DNA of 64,000 bases from Cubamyces lactineus (taxonomy: Eukaryota > Basidiomycota > Agaricomycetes > Polyporales > Polyporaceae), in assembly GCA_022376465.1 (NCBI GenBank), contig JACDTU010000011.1:682001-746000 (forward strand), given 5' to 3'. The position numbers were made by a program, and so were the translations under genes. Shown piece by piece: positions 1-11,162 of this stretch (positions within the stretch are counted from its first letter, which is position 1; each line of letters begins with the position of its first letter). The notes under the pieces are model-generated. The model worked only from the letters and a program-made list of their open reading frames with translations, ran no database searches and was not told the origin of the DNA.

Positions 1-554
1 CGATCCGGTTCACGTTGAACTTGAGCTTCGCGCGCGAGTAGGCGTGACCGAGACCGAGCTGCGCCTTCGTCAGGTCGGTCTCTTGTAGGCCCTTCAAGAG
101 CTTGGAGGCGTGTTGGCGAATACCGCGGAGGAGGTCCATCGCGACATCCTTGTCCGCACCCGCAATGCCCATCTCCTTCGCAAGAGAGACTGCCAAACCC
201 GGGTTGGCTGCCAAAACGACCGAAGAACCCTTCTTCGGCTTCGACAGGTTCAGTTCCAGGACCGAGCGCAGGTACGGGTTGATAACGTCTAGTGAAGCGT
301 AAGTTTACCCCGCCTTCAAAGGCGAGCATAAGGGTAGTCTTGGACGTACTCTCAGAGATGTCATTCATGTTCTCCAGCGCGTGCGCCGCATTTTGGAAGG
401 GCGCAAAGCTGACCAGGGACACCATTTTGGAGAATTTTGCGTAGTCGTCGATGGACGCCTGGACGGCCTTGTCCAGCGCGCCGACGACATCGTGGAGCTT
501 GACCTCGAAGATGGCGTAGCCAGAGGAGGTTTCAAACAGGGCGTGCGTGGCCAT
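1..554 (-). CDS. NOP56: Nop56, box C/D snoRNP core protein (5' part, runs off the window)
   Basis: Core protein of box C/D snoRNPs, which guide 2'-O-methylation and processing of rRNA in the nucleolus. Two exons are visible, 350-554 and <1-288, separated by a 61-base GTACGT...TAG intron. The product starts MATHALFETSSGYAIFEVKL, continues through KAVQASIDDYAKF and FAPFQNAAHALENMNDISE, and reaches AYSRAKLKFNVNRI at the window edge. This is the Nop56 N-terminal domain (NOP5NT) followed by the start of the coiled-coil/Nop region. The order of motifs fits Nop56 and not its paralogue Nop58. About 165 residues of an expected 500 or so are present; the rest lies left of base 1. The ATG at 554 is the first in frame and gives the canonical family start. 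Confidence 0.95.
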   Translation of the reverse strand, partial: MATHALFETSSGYAIFEVKLHDVVGALDKAVQASIDDYAKFSKMVSLVSFAPFQNAAHALENMNDISESTSKTTLMLAFEGGVNLRFTRRYQPVPALGPGTEPVEAEEGFFGRFGSQPGFGSLSCEGDGHCGCGQGCRDGPPPRYSPTRLQALEGPTRDRPDEGAARSRSRLLAREAQVQREPD

Positions 555-1747
555 GGTCGCAGAGTCTGAGACGCCGAAGCTACGTGGGGGAAGCGGCGAC
601 AGACGGCTCGGTGGCGACCCAAACAGCGAGAACGACGAGTAAGACGACGAGCACGAGAACGGGTACGGCGGCCAAAATCCACGATAGAAACTTTTGAGAC
701 ACGTGATCTAAACGTAAAGACGCCCATATGCGGGCGCCTGTGCCACTGCGGAGTCAACTCCTTGACACCGAGCGCAGCAACGGCCTCAAGCGTTCTTTCT
801 GTGCGACCGCGACCTCTGCTCGATGTCTTGGAGATTCTGGCCTCGCAGCACTCTTGCATCTCATGGAAGTACATAAATAAATGATGACCCACAGAATCTA
901 CTCGTGAATGCGATCGAGGTGAAGGGTCCCGCTTGGCACCTACACGGCATGCATGATTGTGTTCTGTCTTCGCAAGCAAAGCTATCTTCTCCTGTGAACT
1001 CTGGTGCTCCAATCTCTATGTGCCAAGATCGAACAAGGACTAGTGCATTGAATCATAACGGCGTGTGGGGTGGATCGCACAACGTACGTACGATTGTGGA
1101 TGAGGTAACGAATCGGCGACGAGCGCAGATAATCGGGAACGCATCGCGCGCGCAAGTCCGTGAAGCCACCACCGAGCTACAGAGCATCTGCCCGCCGCCC
1201 TCTGTCAGATCGTAAGCCGTCCTGATGATGAATTGCACTGGAAGGTACGTCTACAATAGAGTGTCCCGTTTGAAGATGACGGCGTTGTGCGCTGGTTACA
1301 ATCTTACCTCCGCCACCCTCCACAAATTGCAAAGTCAAGTGTCGTCACAAACGCTCCACGACGCCAACCAGCGTTCTGACACTTGTGGTACTGACGGAAC
1401 TATGCGACAGCCCTCGGCGTGTACTACTCTCGACCCACTCTGAGTACTGTCTGTTCGTGCATCACTCACTGTGCCGGGTCCGCCTGTTCGTTCCAGATAT
1501 TCCTCTTTTCGAAGCGCTGCTCCGACCACCGCGTATCTTACATGGATGCTCGCGTTCTACCATCAGAATCCACGTTCCCGACCTCCTGCTCATGTGCCGC
1601 CTAGTGGCTGCTGCTTCTCTGCCACGCCCCCCGTGCGAATCCCCGGTCGACCCGGCTTTCACCCCAGTGTCGCCCTCCGCTACACGCCTGGGATTCTTCT
1701 GGTGATCATACGTTGCGCCTCACCACAGCCTGCGAGTCCGCAGGGCG
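555..1747. other. Intergenic, Nop56 promoter side and 3' flank of the next gene
   Basis: No reading frame here has a recognisable domain or a convincing splice pattern. The first 300 bases must hold the NOP56 promoter and 5' leader. The longer open frames (for example on the minus strand at 365-1012) are arginine- and serine-rich shadows that overlap Nop56 in another frame. Confidence 0.5.
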
Positions 1748-2424
1748 CTAGGATTGGCCCGAACTTGAAGACGCACCGGTCGCTTGGGGCCCAGGCAGAG
1801 CGTGCTGTGCACCCGCTGCGGGATGGACCTGGCCAGGCGACTTGCCGATTTTGCGGAGGAACTTGAGCACCTCAGAGGTGCTGTCCTGGAAGACTATCGT
1901 CTTTCCCGCTGGGAGACTCGCCCAGTCCGGCGCGTACAAGGCGTCAGGGTGACCGGTATAGTCTCCCAGGACCACCCGCCGTTCCGACTCGACGTAGTTC
2001 CCCTCAGGGTCGCGCGATCCCTCCACGATCGTCAAGCGCATGATGTACGTGTCGGGATCCCACCAGTATTCATCTGGATCAGGGTACTGTGTATCCGATA
2101 GCGGTAAGTAACGCGAGAACCGGCACTGAGTCAACCACATACCGGGATACGTTGCAAGAATATCACGCATTTTGCCAGACCAGGACTCAACGGTGCGTCG
2201 ATATTGTCCTTGATCTCGTGCGCGCGGTGCTCTGCTAGCCAGGTGTCGACGATGATTTGGCGCCTACCCTCCTCAGTCGACTCCCGCCATTTCTTCCGTC
2301 TCTCTGCTTCCGCCTTTGCCCGCTCCTTCGCTGAGACACGAATCTGTCGAGCGAGCATCTCGCGTCGCCGCTCCTGGTCGGTCTTCCGCGCTATGAACTT
2401 CCGTGTCACGGTTTTCTTGGGCAT
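1748..2424 (-). CDS. Unknown protein of about 206 residues, two exons
   Basis: I do not recognise this gene. Exon 1 is 2143-2424 and starts MPKKTVTRKFIARKTDQERR. Exon 2 is 1748-2086. The 56-base intron begins GTATGTGG and ends ACACAG, and splicing is exactly in phase 0. The N-terminal 60 residues are a highly charged, probably helical Lys/Arg/Glu segment (KERAKAEAERRKKWRE) that could form a coiled coil. After the splice the protein becomes aromatic and acidic (YPDPDEYWWDPDTYIMRLTI, then VVLGDYTGHPDALYAPDW), which looks like a small folded beta-rich domain. The tail is Ser/Gly-rich. There is no signal peptide or membrane segment. The consistent splice and the clean frame change support a real gene; the function is open. 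Confidence 0.6.
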
Positions 2425-3696
2425 CTCGCGAGATGGATGGTTGGGATGGTTGGCTGGTTGGCTGGATGAACTGGCCCCTGGGCATATGTAGCGAGTCATC
2501 GGAGTTTGGCCTTTGCTTCTATCGCTTGCCCATCTTTCACAGCCCTCCGTTATCAGCTTGATCCTAGGAGCCCCTTGGTTGAAGAATGGCCGGCGCGTAC
2601 TCGCTAAGAGCGAAGAAGGCACATTCGTCTCGATTAGGAACCTAATTTCTTTGCTTCTTCCCCGTCCGCCTGCCTTCTTGGGACTGGTCTCTTGCCTATC
2701 TGGGTATGAGGGGCCCTCCAGCAAAGGGCTCTTTGGGGCCAATGCATCGTATCAAAGCCCTCATGTGCCCAAGGTGTATTCCACGCTGCATAGCACAAGG
2801 CACGAGCACGCCCAGAATGTGTTGAGAGAGGCCTGGTGCGCGTCGTCCGCCGTTGCTGGAACGTACGCTGGGCGCTGATGGAATTTCCACTCCAGTTGCC
2901 CTCCAGGTCCGTGTTCCGGAGCGATTGCTGCGCTGTTCAAGGAAGAATTTGCGTACCGCGCAAGCACTACTGCCCCGGGTCATGCACGGTTTGCATACAG
3001 CCTTTGATCCTTTACATTCCGCGATGCCGCCACATGTCCCACGGTGTGGTTGTGATTGGCCGCGCAGTTCCGAGTGTACCTGGGCGCACCCTCGTGCTTT
3101 GCGTAGGCAATCGGGCTTTCTGCATGCACAATAGGGTGCGTAGGGCGTGCGCGGCGTGGTGATGGGCAGGATCGTCGCAGAATGCGGCATGGACCTACAC
3201 CGATCAACAAGGAACAACAGGGCGGGTAGATCACATGATGCGGGGGAAGTGGCGGAGGCGCGCGTGGGTGCGGGCCGGATGTGGGAGGGGCGTGGACATG
3301 GACGATTGCCTCGTGGCGAGGGCGAGGCGAGATTATATTGCGCCTCCGCAGATGCGGCCATTCTCCCTCCTCCTCCTCGTTCGCCTCCACCACGGCAAGC
3401 GCTTCTCTGCGGGGGGCCCTCCGGTCCATAAGTGCTCGGAGTGTCAGCGCGTCGGGGCACTCGCCCTTCCGCTCATCGCTCAGGAAGCTCTGTACGACCA
3501 CAGCCTGTCCTCTTAAGTTCGTATCGCATGTGGTCTACTTTCCAGATCGGTCCTCATATACCTGGTCCTCATTGCTGACACGTACCCCCCTCAGCGACTC
3601 TTCACGCCTCACGCACGATCTCTTGGTCTTCGCCACAGCGATCTCCACCTCGCCATCGTCGCCGGCACATCTCCACTTACGACTAGGACCTTCACC
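2425..3696. promoter_or_regulatory. Divergent intergenic region between the unknown gene and the DUF6699 gene
   Basis: The flanking genes are transcribed away from each other, so both promoters should lie here. I could not identify a specific factor site. Open frames in this stretch (such as minus 2696-3460) are long because the sequence is GC-rich and have no recognisable domain. Confidence 0.4.
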
Positions 3697-4939
3697 ATGT
3701 TCGAGAAGCTGCTGAACAGTGTGGGTTTGAACACCCCAAGGGCGCCACGGAAGCGCACAGTCCCACTTCCCGAGATGGCGGACGCGCCGGATGCTGTCCC
3801 TCCATTGGTCCCCAGCTGGGCCTCATCGGCCAGCACAAGCTCAGGCTCGCCCTCCCCGACTACCCCCTCCCCTCGTAGTAGCCCTGTGGCCTGTCGCGTG
3901 GCCACGGGGGGATCGAGAACACCAAGTGACACCCACAGCGTATCGCGCTTCTCTTCGCCAGATCCCGCGCTGGATAAAGCCCGGCACCGCCGGACTTCCA
4001 CCTCCAGCGCGCCCCAGATCGTGAAGCCTACGCCCCGTCGTGCTTTCGCGGTCCCCCCTCTATCAACTACTGTTATGCACGTCGAGGTCCCTCCTCTCCC
4101 TGCTGCGTTGGCCAGCCCACCTGTACGTCCCGTAATCCCCACATCAGACGCCCAGAAGCCTATCAAGGGCATCCTGAAGCAACATCGTCGTACGTACTCG
4201 CCATCTATCCGCGTATCTGGATATGGTCGGAGAGCTCACATCACGTGACTTAGCCGCCACCGTGGCGCCTTCCCAAGGATACGCCTCCCCTGTTGCCTCT
4301 GCTGCCCCAGCCGCCCAGTCCGCAAGCCGTCCCCCTTCATCCTCACCCCCGCGCGCACCCGGTGTAGGGACGTGCCACCTTCATTGGCAGCTGTTACCTC
4401 CTCCTCGGGTCCCGTCGCGCTTGCCTAACGGACAGCCCACGCGTACCATGCAGCTAGTCTTCGACATCACAAAGCCGCTCAGCTGCATTCGCATCCGCGA
4501 CCTGTCGGAAAGCCCGCCGAGGTACAAGAGCACGGACGCCGTGCGGCGCGATCTGAAGAAGGAAGCATGCAGCGTGCCGCTGTACAACATGACGATCCAG
4601 GTCTGGAAGTACCAGGCTTTGACGATCCAAGTCTCTGGGAAAGGTGGTAAACCCATCTGCTGCGAGGATATCCTCGAAGCGATATTCCAGTTCTTCGACA
4701 GGGTGATGACGGCCGACGACCGTTGTGACTACGTCAAGGAGGACAGATATGAGCAGTTTAGGCAAGCATTCTTGCAGCGGTGCGAAAATAGCTGGCGCGC
4801 TGTGCCCTCCGCAGAGAAAGCCAAAGGGCACCGTTTCGTGGACCTGTTAGAGGGACAAACGTATTTCTGGGGCTTGAGGCTACCCCCGGGTCAAGCTAAC
4901 CCCTCGTACTGGGTCGTCGACTTCGGACCTTGTCCGTAA
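3697..4939 (+). CDS. DUF6699-domain protein, 392 residues
   Basis: Two exons, 3697-4189 and 4254-4939, with a 64-base intron (GTACGT...TTAG, phase 1). The first 225 or so residues are low-complexity Pro/Ser/Thr-rich (disordered), including a basic KPIKGILKQHR patch at the splice. The C-terminal 165 residues form a compact domain: it opens with MQLVFDITKPLSCIRIRDL, contains YNMTIQVWKYQALTIQV and ICCEDILEAIFQFFD, and ends HRFVDLLEGQTYFWGLRL. This order (D-x-P near the start, a beta strand, a 'DIL..I' helix, then 'R..DLL.G...F.GL') is the pattern of the basidiomycete family DUF6699, which is expanded and of unknown biochemistry. The start ATG at 3697 lies in a good context (caccatg). No catalytic residues can be proposed. 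Confidence 0.8.
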
Positions 4940-7900
4940 CGAATTTATGCCTATCCCGTCATGTCTTATACCCTCATATGGTGAGTCGTCCCTCGGCCTC
5001 GATTGACTTTGCCCCTCACCGCCGCGCCTGCAGACCAGGCTAATCCTATTTGCCGTCGACCACCCCACTCGCTCAATACCGTCAACGTACGACGGCCGTT
5101 TCTCTTATCGTATGACAACCCCCGCTCAGGCTTGGGTGTCTAACATCCGTGACACACGCCTCCTCACATTCAACCATCGCACTCTCGCTCATGCTCTGTA
5201 ACACAATATCCCCCAACCCCCGTTCCTTCGTCATCCCACATGCATTCTCCCTCACCACTTTCGCATTCGCAAACCCATCATCTCGCATACCTTGCTTTCC
5301 AAGCACCCCTGCATATCCCCCTCCCGTCGAGTCGTTGTTGTGATTTATGCTCCTCGTGGACGCTGTCTTTGTACGCCTACGCACTTCGCAGTCCCGCCCA
5401 CGCAGTCTAGTACTTGTGCGCGCTTGTTGTAACTCAACCGTCATTTGGAAAATCACGCAATTGGAGGCAGCGCCTTCGTGTCATCCAGTCCGATCCGAGT
5501 GTGCCCCGTGCGCAAGCAGCACGACCACAATGTACCCACAGAACGTCAAAATGGCCAACCTGGACGCGCTTGTTCGCCGTAAGTATTGAGCGGGAATGAC
5601 ACAGCTTGGGCCATTGTACAGCGGCGCAGCACAGGGACGGATCATCGATTACTGCTGAGGGATGCTGTAAGTGTTACCTTCGGGCAAACCGTCCGTCAAT
5701 GCGATCGTCAAGTGCACCGAGCTCGATCCATTGTGGGCTCCCTTAGCTCGTCGTGGCCCTCGCACGACAGGCGCGCGGTGTATCTCGCATGCCACGACAC
5801 TGTCATGTGTGATCGTGTGGGGGCACGCGCCCGTATCGCCATCACGGCGTGTTGACCTTCGCGTTCGTTCTTAGGCATTCCAGGAGCTGCATACGGACTC
5901 ATCGAAGATCGTGTGGGGCCTGCTCAGCGCTCATCAGGGCACGAATGGCCCGTGGACAGAGGCATGGCCGAGATTTTGCTGAGTGCAGCGGGAGAGGGGA
6001 AGCGCCTCGTAGGCTCGTACTCACGAGATGCGATCCCTCCAGCATGAGGCGAGCACTGTGAATGGCTGAGGCCTCGGGGCGGGTACGTGCGAGGGAAAAC
6101 TCGTCTGTTGGGTGACGAAATCCGGGGAAAGTGGACCGGTAGAAGCTTGATGTATGCGAGTCCAGTGGGAGGGACGCATTCCGCAAACCTTGAGATCGAC
6201 ATCCTGTAGCCCGGAGATGAACGGTTAATTGACACGCTCGATATCATCGTGTTCAGGAAGGACTTCACGCGTGCGTCGTGCATGCTGAAAGCATGACGAG
6301 TGCGACGGAACGGACAGGACGGAGATGGGTTGTTCATCGGTTCTCTGCCGGTACCCCCGTTTGTAAGTCTGTCGACGGCCCTCGGAGTTCTGCCCTTCTT
6401 GCAAGTCGCCAGTGCGAGGGGACAGGACGAGTCTGGTCGCTCCAACCTGGGCTACTCTCAGGAGGAGTTACGAGGCCTAGATCTGCATGAGCATCGTCTT
6501 CTATCAACTCTGTTTCAAACGCGGAGACGCAGATCACACACCTCTAGCACTTTCTATAGCACGTATGGGAAGTAAACACGACCAGGCCGCGCGCAAACCA
6601 CACCCGGGCTGGGCTGGGTCCCACTTGATACTCTCGGGCCGCGTGCTGAACCTCGTTGACCGGCTCGGCTACGGGCGCATCTGGGTTACCGCTGTGCGAA
6701 GTTATGCAAGAAGTTTCAAAGAAAGAATCGGGGTGGTCAATGTCGCGTAACGGCATATGGAAGAATGACTGCTACAAGCAACAGTCTGAACCTACGGGTG
6801 GCGCCACCAGCAGTGGTTCAGTTTGCCTTCGAGTCACGCTCGCGTACGTCACAGACATATGCTTTGTGACGTGGCAGCGGCTGTGTGAACCATCCGTGTT
6901 TGCCCGGGACCCCGAGACTGGTCCCAGGTTGCTGCCTCCGTGGGTTTTTCGACAACGACTTCTTCTTCTAGGATATTCGCAAGCCAGCCGGCTGCTTGGC
7001 TCACCGCCGTACGAAGAAATATCAGAGAAGAGAAGATATATGATGTGACAAACAGGTTTGAGGCTTGCAAATAACGTCGGGCAATTTCATGTGCTGATCA
7101 CGTTCTATACTTGCATATCAGAGAAGTACGACATGCACGGCACCGTTCTTGCACCTACTTGACGCTATCGGTACTTGAACCACGCTGAAAGGAAGCGGAA
7201 GAGCACCCATCGGTGGGACTTTGTGGTTCAGGTCAGCAACCGGGTTGTCTCTTGGGACATGCCCTGCGATGTTTGTGAGTTCGATGACGTCCAACAAATC
7301 TACCGTTACCCGCGCCATCAGGAAACGCTGACAACGCGGGTGGCCAGGCCGTCGGCGTGTCCAATTCCTGACTCTACACGCGCGCAGCTGACTTGACTCC
7401 GAGCTCTTCCGACCGGACCATGATTAGCATCGTGCTAAGTTGGAAGTCGAGCCGACTGTCCAGGGTGCCCATAGCTGCGTCTACAGCTGCGCCGTCACGC
7501 TGAGATGCGCCCGCTCGGGTGCTTTGCGGCCGTAGATACGCCTGTTCCCCGTAGGAGGGCGACCATCGAGAGCACAGATGCTCACTTGCGCAAAGTGGGA
7601 TGTGATGGTGTTCATGGTTGACAATACAGGAGCCGACCGAGCCTCGGTGGGTAGCCGAGCAGCGTGGAGTAAGGTTGACCCTTTCAGGGCCGGGATGCCA
7701 GGCAAATGTGTTACCGCGCTCACCCGTGCGTCCGAACCACCTGTCGCGCGGAGCTTCCAGCTGGCCAGCTCGGCACTTTGCTGGACGTCCATGGATTGAC
7801 CACATTCGGCGGAGGCGATGGAAGCCTCCTACGCCCGGCCCACGATATGGAGGTACGAGGAACATACAGACACTGCGCGACGCTCACCTATGTGTATTGC

Positions 7901-10900
7901 TTCATTGACTAGCTTCTAGTGCCCTTCGCCTAAAAAGTAGCGCAGGGTGTAGGCGGCCATATTGTTGCGAAGGTACTAAGCTAGGGATGGACCGACATTC
8001 ATGAGCATTGTCTATGAATTAAAGAAGACACCAATATCGTTATGCATCGAAAGTTTCCCGAAAATGACACCGTGGGCAAGCTCTTTGGCTCTTCTGTTTC
8101 TATGGAAGGACGTAATTTAATATAACGATTACTGCGTCTACAGAATCACGCCGCACATGACGCTCTCTCGATGTCTCTAGAATTTCGTGTCTTAAGCTTG
8201 GTCCGCTATCGCACAAGCCCTCTATACGAGGCCAACTATGACCACGAAGTGGAGTACCTACGAAGTACGTACACAGCGCCAAATAGGAGGATGTACCACT
8301 AGCATCTAGTGCGGCGGTATCGAACCTAGGACGTCAATCCTAGCTTCAATACGCTCAGCGATGGACCACACCATTCCTGAACCACATCGCACTCCGCCGT
8401 GACAGCTCGTTTATGGCCGCATTCTTTTCCAGTTGTGTCATCTCGCAACCATCAATACTCCCGTTGCGCCTTCTTGCGACAGTCGCAGCTGTTCGACAAA
8501 TAGGGTACCGAGACCAGGCACGGTGAGCGTCACAGCATATCGATGATAGCCCATGCATGTTGAGAATTGTCCTACATATCGGCTTTTGCTTTCTTTGCCT
8601 CGCTCACCGGCGCTTGCATTATCCACCAAGACCCTTGATCTTAAACCGTCATATAAGCCGCCGATTCGACCACTTTGGCATATCAATGGCGCATGCGGGG
8701 AAGACGCCTTGTCACTCAAACGCCACATACAGTGATGCAGAAGGTGTTAAGCTTACAGACGTGCGTCTATTTCCCCGCCCCTTTCGACTTGTCACCGACC
8801 GGTGGTAGACAACCTGCCGGAAAAGTGCGCTCTGTGCTCGAACGCAGCAACCTACAGCCTGCTGCATGCTATGACGCCCCGAGAACTCGATTTCCCTGAT
8901 TGTGGATGACATCGGCACGTCAGTACTGCGGATCCTGTCAGTCCTGGAGAGCCCCGATGAATAAACCTCTGGACCTAACAGGTATCATAACCTTCTCTCA
9001 TAGGGAAATACTTGTACAAGGTTCTGGGACGAGTGCTGGTAAGAAGCTCGTTCAGACGCTGTCGCTGTTGCTCTTGGATCATAACCAGGGTGAGTGATGG
9101 TGGAGTCGAAAGGTGATAGATAATACCTGAACCTACCGCCAATATGGTCTCCAGGTGTCGGATTCGTCTACGGCCATGCGCGAGGCCGCATACGAAGGGT
9201 CAATACGCAATACGCTCGCGCTTGGCTGAAGCCTGGGCCCCGTCGATGTGACGAGGAGCGATTGTGCACGCGCCACAGGGAGGAGCGAAGTGGAATCCCC
9301 CACCCTTACTAAACCGACAAGAGACCCTGACCAGGTACGCTGCCACTCGTACCGTAAAGCTCGGTACTTCTGCGCCGGCCAGGGTGCAGCTCGTGTATTG
9401 TAACGCTGTGGGGAGCCCGGGGGCGGATGACATTGTACTCAAGCTCGCGCCCAACGTACCCACGGTGCTTCTTCTGCTGCGCCCAGCCTAACGCATTCAG
9501 AAAGAAGCCGCGGCGCTTCAGGAGTCAGGCTGCCTTCTCCCTCTCCCGCTGACGCCGGGGGCGAGTGCACTGGGCCCGACCTCCTTTTCGCGGGGGGTCC
9601 GGCCTGGAAGGCTATCGCCCGGAAGCTATCTTGTTCGCAAGTTGTCATCCCTACAGAAGGACGCAGAGAACGCGAAGCCGCCCCCCTTGGCGATTCACGC
9701 TGGTCCACCGCCCGCGCAGCCGTCAGTCAGGCCGTCAGGCCGTCTCGCCGACGCGCCGCGTCCGGCGACATGTCATTTGTGCAATTACGTTCAAACTCGG
9801 ACAAGGGCCTGGCGAGGGAGGCCGCTGCTTCGCAATACAAAACAGGGACCCCCTCGCCCTAGAGCAGGACAGCGCAGAACAAATCCTTGGAGTCCGAGGG
9901 AGCTCCGCAGATCGTGTTTCGTCTCCGCACGTACGTGGCCTACGTACAGACTCCGAGCATGCCCCGGGCTCTGTGCTCTTCTAGCCTACAGCGCGATACA
10001 ATGCTCGAGTCCATTCAGTCCTGAATCAGAAGGTGGCGCAGAACTCGTCAGAGGAGTGGGTAACGACTGCCGGGACGGGCAGCTGCACGGCTCACTCGCA
10101 TTGGGTGAACGCAGCACGGAGAGAGGGAGAGAGCGCGAGAGCCCCTGCCGCGGCCAGGCTCCTGTACGTGTGGTGGTTCTCCCAACACGCCGCGACTTGA
10201 AGCTTGAAGCCGCGCTCGAGGGCCGCCGCGCTTCTCTGAACCCCACTTGGTGCGCGGCATACACGGAGGGGAAGACAGGCGAGAGAGGCACTGGCAGCAA
10301 CAGCTCGCTGGGTCGCAATATCGCCCAGAACCCGTTAGCCTCGTACCCGCGCGCTTCGCGATGGACGAGATTGTCAAGAGGGGCCTGCACGAGCGGGCGA
10401 GCTGCTCTGTGCGTCAGGTCAGAAACCGTCCGTGGAACGCACGGCGTTCTCGCCCGCAATAGAGAGAGGGAGAGGGACGGGGGGGCATGCATGCAGGCAG
10501 CCCAAGTTTCCCGCCGGCCACCGTTGTTGTGGAAGCATGAGGCCTGGGATAGCGTGCCGGCTGACCGCTATGACGCTCGCGAATTCCAGGAGGGGGACCA
10601 AGAATCCGACAGCGTCCACTCGTCAGTCGCGTCCCGGGGGCAGCGTCCGGAAGTGCCAACGCAGCCTGACCGTGTGCTGAGCGGCTTCGCGGCTTCTGGG
10701 ACGGACTGAACTTACCCAAAGACAAGGTACGGCTCGATATAGGTGGCAGTACCCATGGTCGCCGCTGAGGGAGTGCTAACGATGGGAACATGGTGTCGCT
10801 GAAAGCCTATTCAGGCAGACCGGGCGAGTTCCAGGCCCCATCGCACTCCGATCGGCGAAGGTTGGCGAAAGTTGGGAACGTTGAATGCATTAGATTGGTA

Positions 10901-11162
10901 CAAAATCGTGATAGTACTATACAGCCAATCTATATCGTAGGGGACGTGCCTATTGTACAGGAGTGCGAACGAAAGGAGAGCAATCAATACATGCGACGAT
11001 CATGCAGACGAAGAGAACAAGACGTCAGCGTTAAGTCAATCAGGAGCTAACGCAAGAGCCAGTGCGGTAGTCAATCGCTCAGACGTGGGTATCGCGGGCC
11101 TCATCGAGGATAAGGCAGGGCAACCAGTGGGGGGAGGCGGCGGGACCGGTGCGCGGCGTGGC
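4940..11162. other. 6.2-kb gene-poor tract with no assignable gene
   Basis: I could not support any gene in this stretch. Short frames exist on all six strands but none shows a known domain. Base composition falls in 6500-9200 compared with the flanks. Isolated splice-like signals occur: GTAAGT at 5579; a 46-base GTGAGT...CTCAG pattern on the minus strand near 5980-6030; and GTGAGT followed by CTCCAG at 9090-9155. I could not join them into a family I recognise. The longest frame (9642-10709, plus) is Arg/Pro/Ser-rich, changes composition along its length and looks non-coding. The tract may contain decayed genes or transposon remains, or an intron-dense gene of the kind seen at 61776-63921. 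Confidence 0.4.
8297..8343 (-). other. Two adjacent small hairpins flanking a tRNA B-box-like motif
   Basis: CACTAG/CTAGTG (8297-8311, 3-base loop) and CTAGGA/TCCTAG (8326-8343, 6-base loop) flank GGTTCGATACC, read on the minus strand at 8316-8326. That sequence resembles the internal B box and T-loop of a tRNA. The T stem and acceptor stem do not pair, so this is not a functional tRNA. It could be a decayed tRNA or a tRNA-derived short element. Confidence 0.3.

Noticed and set aside
365..1012. A 215-codon minus-strand frame overlapping NOP56
   Set aside because: It is an alternative frame of the NOP56 exon extended into the promoter. The NOP56 frame carries the conserved domain.
2696..3460. 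A 254-codon minus-strand frame
   Set aside because: Low-complexity Arg/Pro/Cys composition, no domain, no splice support.
8297..8390. A tRNA gene on the minus strand
   Set aside because: The B-box-like motif is present but the T stem and acceptor stem do not pair and no A box is found at the right distance.
8900..9250. A possible spliced exon pair (…LSLLLLDHNQG joined to VGFVYGHARG…)
   Set aside because: The intron-like signals are fair, but no start, no upstream exon and no family could be found. The frame stops soon after.
9642..10709. A 355-codon open frame on the plus strand
   Set aside because: Arg/Pro/Ser-rich with drifting composition, no domain, and overlapped by equally long frames on the other strand. 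It looks like GC-rich non-coding sequence.
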